Shown here piece after piece: positions 58,604 to 64,000 of a stretch of 64,000 bases of DNA; the stretch's first letter is position 1; every line of letters starts with the position of its first letter. Where the stretch lies: assembly GCF_000214375.1 (NCBI RefSeq), contig NC_015578.1, positions 3,472,001 to 3,536,000 on the forward strand, read 5' to 3'. Source of the DNA: Treponema primitia ZAS-2 (GTDB taxonomy: Bacteria > Spirochaetota > Spirochaetia > Treponematales > Breznakiellaceae). Position numbers and translations under genes: made by a program. The notes beneath the pieces are model-generated. The model did no database searches. It saw nothing but the letters and a program-made list of their open reading frames with translations, and was not told the DNA's origin.

Positions 58604-59943
58604 ATGCAAACCGCTTTTGATAAGTCATTGTATAGTAACGAATTATACCCCCCCACACGCGTTTCGGCGTAACCTAAGTCTTGCGCTTATAGCCCTGCTG
58701 CTTGTTGGCTTTGGCGCCTGCCAATACCCCACCGGTCCCAGCGGCACCAACGGCGTGGGCATCACCTGGAAGGGCAGTTTGGCAAGCGCCCCCGAAAACC
58801 CCCAAACCAACTGGGCGTACTATAACACCACTGACAAGAAGTCATACATCTATGCCGACGGCGCCTGGACCATCTTCAGCCAGGATGGAAGTGATGGAGT
58901 CGATGGAAAAGATGGCGACAAAGGCGATACCGGAGCCACCGGCGCCAAGGGCGATACCGGCGATGCGGGCGCCCCCGGCGGTAACGGCGTGGGCATCACC
59001 TAGAAGGGCAGTTTGGCAAGCGCCCCCGAAAGCCCCGTGACCAACTGGGCCTACTACAACACCGATGACAAGAAGTCCTACATCTATGACGGCACATATT
59101 GGCAGATACTGGCACAGGACGGCGAGGACGGAGCCACCGGAGAGAAAGGCGACAAAGGCGACAAAGGCGACAAAGGCGACAAGGGCGACTCCGTCTACGC
59201 TTCCGTTGCCACTCTTTTCAGCTACCTGGAAGACCTTCCGGACAACGACGCAGACAATCCCATCGTCGCAACATTAATCGGCAGTGTAACCCTGGCTGAC
59301 CTGTACGCCGCTCTTAATACCGCCGGGAAGTTTGTTGTCCTGGACCTGGAAAGCGCAACAACAACGGATACTTTCGCCAATGGCGTAACACCGGGGAAAG
59401 AGAAGATTGTCTCCCTGGTGCTGCCCGCTACGCTCACTGAGATACCGAGTGGCACCACCCTTGACGCGGGCACTTTTGCTAATTTTTCGAACCTGAAATC
59501 CGTGTACGGCGCGAATGCCGTGACCGTGGGCAGCGAAGCCTTCTACAACTGCACCAGCCTTACGTCGGTGGACCTCCCGGAGGCCACCTCCATCAACAAC
59601 AACGCCTTCCAGAAATGCACCAGGCTTACATCAGTGAGCCTCCCGAAGGCCACCACCATCAGAGTAAGCGCCTTCGAGGCCTGCACCAGCCTTACGTCGG
59701 TGGACCTCCCGAAGGCCACCACCATCAACAACAACGCCTTCCAGGAATGCCCCAGCCTTGCGTCGATAACCTTGGGCGAAACGCTGCCTACCGTCGGCTT
59801 CTATATATTCAATGGGATTCCCCTTAAAGACATTGCGCTCAAAGTACCCGCCGGATCGGTTTGGTGCCTACGACACGTGGCGGGGAAATAACAGCAGCAA
59901 GTTCGGGAATGTAAATCTGGTTATAACCCCACTAGACCCCTAA
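58604..59943 (+). pseudogene. Collagen-like / BspA-type LRR lipoprotein, multiply broken
   Basis: AAAGGAG precedes an ATG at 58604, which reads out of frame unless one C is removed from the C7 run at 58648-58654. The restored product has signal peptide and lipobox VGFGACQ, a repeat module (SLASAPENPQTNWAYYNTTDKKSYIY), Gly-X-Y collagen-like runs (GDTGATGAKGDTG), an amber TAG at 59001-59003 where the sister module has Trp (TGG), a second module, a second collagen-like run, and BspA-like leucine-rich repeats (CTSLTSVDLPEATSINNNAFQKC). A further one-base slip near 59857 hides the normal end, which would be DTWRGNNSSKFGNVNLVITP to the TAA at 59941. A surface protein, now decayed or phase-variable. 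Confidence 0.8.
58648..58654 (+). repeat. C7 homopolymer tract controlling frame
   Basis: Seven C near the start of the lipoprotein gene. Six C would join the ATG at 58604 to the signal peptide frame. Confidence 0.7.
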
Positions 59944-60305
59944 CCGACCCCTCCTGCACTCCGCGAGACCAGCTCCCGGAGTGCAGGCGCCGTGCCCGGC
60001 GCCCATAGAGCCGGGTATCGGGCCCAAGCGTGGGGGGGGGAAAGGGGAAGAAACGGCGCCTGGCACCAAAATTACCTAGTGTCCCCCCTCCATAGGGGAC
60101 ACTAGACGTGGGGCAACAACGCGTAGCCCACGAACGTCGACGCGTAGCCCACGAACGTCGACGCGCAGCCCACGAGCGTCGACGTTTAGGGCAATAGTGG
60201 CAGTATCGGACCCATCACCGGGTTCGTTCAGACCCTCGTCGGAGGGGCTGATAGTATGAAAAAACCGGGGGGTGAAAAGGACATACCCCGGAAAAGGAGC
60301 AGAAA
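59944..60305. other. Repeat-rich gap
   Basis: No gene is convincing. It holds an inverted repeat CTAGTGTCCCC / GGGGACACTAG (60076-60086, 60095-60105) and a 21-bp tandem repeat. A minus-strand open frame (60076-60396) translates the repeat as VDVRGLR units but overlaps the next gene's start. Confidence 0.5.
60121..60183. repeat. 21-bp tandem repeat, three units
   Basis: Unit GCGTAGCCCACGAACGTCGA plus C at 60121, 60142 and (two changes) 60163. The period is a multiple of three. Confidence 0.85.
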
Positions 60306-60910
60306 ATGGCACATAACAAAGATTGGATACCCGCCGCCCAGGAGGTATTCGTCGCTTGGTCCCAACAGTACGTTGCGGGGATCGACAACTACGCAACCCA
60401 GCTGAGCCTCCCCACCCTGGCGGTCTCCACCCTGAAGACCGTCCAGGCCACCTTCCTGGCCGCCTGGAACGAACTGGTGATCCAGGAAGTAAACACCTCG
60501 GTCAGCGCCGCCAAGAAGGCGCTGGTCAACGGCCGCAAGGCTGCCATCCGGAAATTCCACAACCAGTACATCCGCTACAACCCCAACCTGACCGACGAAA
60601 TCCTCGCCGCCCTGGAGGCCCCCATCCCGGACCACACCCACACCCACATCGTGGCCAGGTGGTCTTCACCCTGGAGCCCAAGGGGGTGCTCCAGGTCGAA
60701 ATGAAGTGCCGGGACAAGGATACGGGGGGGAAAAAAATTCTCTACGGCATGAGCGGCATCGTGGCGTTCTTCGCCATCGCTGATGCGCCCATCACGGACA
60801 GCGCCCTGCTCGTCGAATCGGTGCTGCTCACCAATCCTACCCACACCTTCCGCGCCGCCGCCACCCAGCGGGGCAAGTGGCTTGCAACTTCCCTACGGGA
60901 AGTTGCTTAG
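60306..60910 (+). pseudogene. Frameshifted treponemal protein (MAxxKDWIP family)
   Basis: ATG at 60306, AAAGGAG upstream. The first frame gives MAHNKDWIPAAQEVFVAW and a helical domain to about residue 118 (PIPDHTHTHIVARW). A one-base loss near 60655 moves the rest (VVFTLEPKGVLQVEMKC to TQRGKWLA) to another frame. The end then runs into a palindrome array, losing the usual C-terminus. Related proteins in termite-gut treponemes have an N-terminal four-helix part and an Fn3-like C-terminal part (from memory). Function unknown. Confidence 0.7.
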
Positions 60911-60996
60911 GAGTTTCGGCTGCGCCGAAACTCCACCCATTTTTGGCGTGCAGTTTGCGTAGCAAACTGCCAAGCAACTTGGCTACGCCAAGTTGC
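60884..60996. repeat. Array of four short palindromes
   Basis: GCAACTTCCC-TAC-GGGAAGTTGC (60884-60906), GGAGTTTCGGC-TGC-GCCGAAACTCC (60910-60934), GCAGTTTGC-GTA-GCAAACTGC (60950-60970) and GCAACTTGGC-TAC-GCCAAGTTGC (60974-60996). All have three-base loops. Confidence 0.9.
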
Positions 60997-61015
60997 CGGA
61001 CACAAAGGGGAAGAG

Positions 61016-61045
61016 GAAGAGGTCCAGTCCATTTTGGACCTCTTC
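61016..61045 (+). terminator. Hairpin after the palindrome array
   Basis: Perfect 10-bp stem GAAGAGGTCC / GGACCTCTTC with a 10-base loop. Terminator-like, no T run directly after it. Confidence 0.35.
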
Positions 61046-61185
61046 CCCGTCCTTTCCTTCCCGTCCCTTGGTGTCCTTGGTGGTTATTAAATCTTATAGT
61101 AAATTGTGGTTAGACCTTTTTCCTTTTTTCCTCCCCATTAAAGCGCAATACCCCCCAACCCCATACCATGTGCAGGGGGCAAAGT

Positions 61186-62048
61186 ATGGCTATCTACCAC
61201 GCCAAGGACAATTCCTTCAAACTCATCCTGGGCAACCACGAACTATTCGTCGAATTTCTGCGGGACTTCATCAGCATCGACCGCGGCGCCGAAACTATTT
61301 AAACCTATTATCTTGCCGATAAGATCCCGTGGGGTTCGGATACCGCTGCTTTCCAAAGCATATAAACCGGTGGTCGTCTTTTCATCACTGCCAAGGGAAC
61401 CAATGATGCTTATCAATTTTCCATTAGCGGGATCAGCCTCCGATGCAAGCAAGTTAATAATTCCGGTCATGGGTAATCTTCTACGATGGCCCGGCGCCCT
61501 GGACCGCGGAAAAAAACTTTCTGAACCGCACCGCCCTGAACAGCCCCTTCCACAAATACATCCCCAAGTTCGAGTACGAGCTGGTAGAGCTGAACCGCTA
61601 CACCCAGGAGGACATCCTCCGGTTTAACGACGTCCTCTCCTTCATCATGCTGGTTGATACCCTGGAAACCCACAACGGCCTCTCTGCTCTGAGCAAATTA
61701 CCCCGGGATTACATAGAGCGCTGGGCATTGAAAATCCCGGAAAACCTGCGTAAACTATTACAGGATGTCGTAACGGTCCTATTAGACCGCCTGGAAGTCC
61801 CCAGGGACGAATTACGGGAGATAACCCGGCACATTACCGGCAAGGAGGATCAGATGCTTTTTGACCGATTGGTGAACTCAATACTGGAAGAACGCCGCCA
61901 GGATAGGGAAGAGGCCCTGGTTATAGGCCGGAATGAAGGCCGGGAAGAAACCAGAGAACAGGACCGGAAATATTTTCTTGACCTTTTGGAGCGGTATACC
62001 CCGGAACAGATTAAGGCAAAATTGCAAGAGGGCCTGCAAAAAACCTAG
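61186..62048 (+). pseudogene. Second Rpn/PD-(D/E)XK gene, interrupted
   Basis: The start MAIYHAKDNSFKLILGNHELFVEFLRDFI (61186 to about 61285) matches an Rpn/YhgA-like N-terminus, and from 61473 the family sequence resumes in another frame (VIFYDGPAPWTAEKNFL, FHKYIPKFEYELVELNRY, MLVDTLE) to a normal C-terminal tail ending at 62048. The catalytic middle is replaced by about 180 bp of foreign sequence (61290-61470). A downstream ORF from 61647 (133 residues) could still be translated. Not functional as a nuclease. Confidence 0.78.
61290..61470 (-). pseudogene. Fragment of a NMT1/THI5-like ABC substrate-binding protein
   Basis: Read on the minus strand it codes TGIINLLASEADPANGKLISIIGSLGSDEKTTTGLYALESSGIRTPRDLIGKIIGLNSFGA, resembling the 'GLxALxxSGI.. 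PxDLxGKxIGxxxxGA' segment of NMT1/THI5 or SsuA-type binding proteins. It sits inside the interrupted Rpn gene, with no remainder of a transporter gene nearby. Confidence 0.65.
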
Positions 62049-62186
62049 CAAAGAAAAGCCAGAGTAGCTTGTAAGCGGTCTCAGTGCCTAGGAAATTGCC
62101 CCCCTATTGCCCCGGCAATATCTTTTAATTATCCCGTATATGTTGTAAGATACCGATATTTCCATTACCAGCAAACGGAGCAGCTT

Positions 62187-63977
62187 ATGAACGCCCAGGA
62201 ACTTAGGTCCAAATATGTAGAGTTTTTCAAGTCAAAGGCCCATGCCCAGATTCAGGGCAAATCCCTGCTTCCCGACAATGACCCCACGGTGCTTTTTACC
62301 ACTGCGGGTATGCACCCCCTGGTGCCCTACCTCCTGGGGGAGCCCCACCCGGCGGGGAACCGTTTAGTGGATTACCAGAAGTGTATTCGCACCGGGGACA
62401 TCGATTCCGTGGGGGACCCCAGCCACCTGACCTTTTTTGAGATGCTGGGAAACTGGTCACTGGGGGACTATTTCAAGGACGGGGCCATCAGGATGAGCTT
62501 TGAATTCCTCACCTCAGCGGAATGGCTGGGCATACCCGTGGAAAAGCTGGGGGTTACGGTGTTTGAAGGGGACGATACAGTGCCCCGGGACGATGAATCC
62601 GCCGCGATCTGGAAAGCCCTGGGGATTCCTGAAAGCCGCATCTCCTACCTGCCCCGGGCGGACAACTGGTGGGGCCCTGCAGGAACCACCGGCCCCTGCG
62701 GCCCGGATTCGGAGATGTTCTACGACATCGGGAAGGAGCCCTGCGGCCCGAAATGCGGCCCGGGCTGTTCCTGCGGGAAGTGGCTGGAAATCTGGAACGA
62801 CGTGTTCATGCAGTACAATAAGGCCGCCGACGGGAGCTATGAGCCCCTGGCCCGGAAGTGCGTGGATACCGGCATGGGCATTGAACGGACCGTCACCATC
62901 CTAAACGGCAAAAAGTCGGTCTACGATACGGAGATCTTTGCCCCCATTATCGCTGCGGTTGAGAAGGTTTCAGGCTATACCTATGGCAGCGACCCTGAAA
63001 AAGACAAGTCGGTACGTATCATCTGCGACCATGTCCGGACCGCCACCTTCATCCTGGGGGACCCCAAGGCGGTGAGCCCCTCCAATGTGGGTGCTGGCTA
63101 TGTGCTGCGCCGTCTCATACGCCGGGCGGTGCGGCACGGGCACAAGCTGGGCATTGAGGATCGGCAGATTCTTTCCCCCATTGCCGCGGTGGTGGTGGAA
63201 AAGTTCAAGGGGCCCTACCCGGAGCTTGAGGAAAACTGGAAGTATATAAAGACGGAGCTCGATAGCGAGGAAGAGAAATTCCTGGAAACCCTCCAGAAGG
63301 GGGAGCATGAATTTGAAAAACTCCTCCCCAACCTCATCAAGGATCCCCGGAAGATCATGTCCGGCCGTATGGCCTTCAAACTCTACGATACCTACGGCTT
63401 CCCTATTGAGCTGACCGACGAGCTTGCCCAGGAGCAGGGCCTCAAGGTGAACCGGGAGGAATTTGACGAGGCCTTCAAGAAGCACCAGGAGCTTTCCCGG
63501 GCCGGGAGCGAGCAGATCTTCAAGGGAGGGCTGGTAGATCAGGGGGAAATTTCCACCAAATACCACACCGCCACCCACCTGCTCCACAAGGCTCTGCGCA
63601 TGATTTTAGGGGATCATGTGGCCCAGAAGGGGTCCAACATCACCGCCGAGCGTATGCGCTTCGACTTTTCCCACGGCTCCCCAATGAGCCCCGAGGAAGT
63701 ACAGAAGGTGCAGGACATTGTGAATGAGCAGATCCAGCGGGACCTGCAGGTTACCATGAAAGTTATGAACCTGGATGATGCCAAGGCTTTAGGCGCCATG
63801 GCACTTTTCGGGGAAAAGTACGAATCCCAGGTCAAGGTCTACAGCATCGGTGATTTTTCCACGGAAGTATGCGGGGGCCCCCATGTGGAGCATACCGGCA
63901 CCATGGGGAAATTCAGGATACAGAAGGAACAATCTTCCTCCGCCGGGGTGCGGCGCATCCGGGCGGTACTTGAATAG
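62187..63977 (+). CDS. alaS: Alanyl-tRNA synthetase, short form
   Basis: 596 residues. The class II catalytic domain (LRSKYVEFFKSKAHAQIQGKSLLPDNDPTVLFTTAGMHPL), motif 2 region, a Cys-rich zinc-like segment CGPKCGPGCSC near residue 192, tRNA-recognition GAGYVLRRLIRRAVRHG near 308, and the editing domain with HTATHLLHKAL near 458 and CGGPHVEHTGTMGKF near 570 are all present. The oligomerising C-Ala domain of the usual enzyme (about 870 residues) is absent; short AlaRS of this kind is known from spirochaetes. Charges tRNA-Ala. Confidence 0.94.
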   Translation: MNAQELRSKYVEFFKSKAHAQIQGKSLLPDNDPTVLFTTAGMHPLVPYLLGEPHPAGNRLVDYQKCIRTGDIDSVGDPSHLTFFEMLGNWSLGDYFKDGAIRMSFEFLTSAEWLGIPVEKLGVTVFEGDDTVPRDDESAAIWKALGIPESRISYLPRADNWWGPAGTTGPCGPDSEMFYDIGKEPCGPKCGPGCSCGKWLEIWNDVFMQYNKAADGSYEPLARKCVDTGMGIERTVTILNGKKSVYDTEIFAPIIAAVEKVSGYTYGSDPEKDKSVRIICDHVRTATFILGDPKAVSPSNVGAGYVLRRLIRRAVRHGHKLGIEDRQILSPIAAVVVEKFKGPYPELEENWKYIKTELDSEEEKFLETLQKGEHEFEKLLPNLIKDPRKIMSGRMAFKLYDTYGFPIELTDELAQEQGLKVNREEFDEAFKKHQELSRAGSEQIFKGGLVDQGEISTKYHTATHLLHKALRMILGDHVAQKGSNITAERMRFDFSHGSPMSPEEVQKVQDIVNEQIQRDLQVTMKVMNLDDAKALGAMALFGEKYESQVKVYSIGDFSTEVCGGPHVEHTGTMGKFRIQKEQSSSAGVRRIRAVLE

Positions 63978-64000
63978 GAGCGTCCGAATTTCCGCCGGAA

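Noticed and set aside
60076-60396. 106-codon minus-strand ORF with VDVRGLR repeats
   Set aside because: Overlaps the start of the 60306 gene, contains an inverted repeat and has no good start signal; kept only as a repeat.
1-64000. CRISPR arrays, rRNA genes, prophage structural genes
   Set aside because: None seen in a full read of the window; only one tRNA was found.

Overview
The window looks like chromosome of a spirochaete, most likely a Treponema of the termite-gut type. This is inferred from a short (596-residue) alanyl-tRNA synthetase, the lipoprotein and beta-barrel content, Rpn/PD-(D/E)XK 'transposase' genes with low-complexity tails, and GC-rich housekeeping genes (about 55% by eye) interrupted by a more AT-rich accessory block. 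No species is claimed.

Layout. 1-9.3 kb, mostly minus strand: a CapA-type lipoprotein (cut by the window edge), ribosomal protein L28, a treponemal hypothetical, 5-formyl-THF cyclo-ligase, a DUF1638 protein, a small flavin-type protein divergent from an HxlR regulator, an acyl-ACP thioesterase, and two large coupled envelope genes (beta-barrel and lipoprotein). 9.4-14.6 kb, minus strand: an operon with leucyl/phenylalanyl-tRNA transferase (Aat), the debranching enzyme GlgX, a deoxyribonucleotidase and a B12-type radical SAM protein. 14.7-19.7 kb, plus strand: a Cys/Met PLP enzyme, the methionine importer metQNI (metQ carries a frameshift) and an M20 amidohydrolase. 19.8-27.0 kb: a dipeptide/oligopeptide ABC transporter (binding protein and BCDF) with an M18 aminopeptidase between them.

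27.1-45.8 kb is an AT-richer island of defence or conflict genes that ends at a tRNA-Asn. It holds: (i) a type I restriction-modification locus with a three-gene DUF3791/DUF3990 cassette between hsdM and hsdS, and a tyrosine recombinase between hsdS and an alternative hsdS half gene, with two pairs of direct repeats laid out for target-recognition-domain exchange; (ii) a BrnT/BrnA toxin-antitoxin pair whose toxin has an in-frame TAG; (iii) a PD-(D/E)XK nuclease plus RNase J-like metallo-beta-lactamase pair bracketed by an inverted 22-bp repeat; (iv) a leucine-rich-repeat gene bracketed by the same repeat in direct orientation; (v) a shortened HTH regulator and a CobS-like AAA+ / CobT-like vWA-HExxH pair, the two transcription units sharing a roughly 145-bp leader. 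Items iii-v are the best candidates for an undescribed system.

46-57 kb returns to ordinary chromosome: a beta-propeller-like membrane protein, a degenerate M23 protein, a methyltransferase, a MATE exporter, a HAD phosphatase, a TrpR-family repressor, AMMECR1, AzlCD and an MlaEFD lipid transporter with a TPR lipoprotein. 57-62 kb is a decay zone: Rpn-family genes with tandem 3' duplications, a collagen-like/BspA lipoprotein pseudogene with a C7 tract, a frameshifted gene ending in an array of short palindromes, and a second Rpn copy interrupted by an inverted fragment of a transporter gene. alaS closes the window. Several short palindromic repeat families are dispersed through the window, and some copies lie in frame inside conserved genes.
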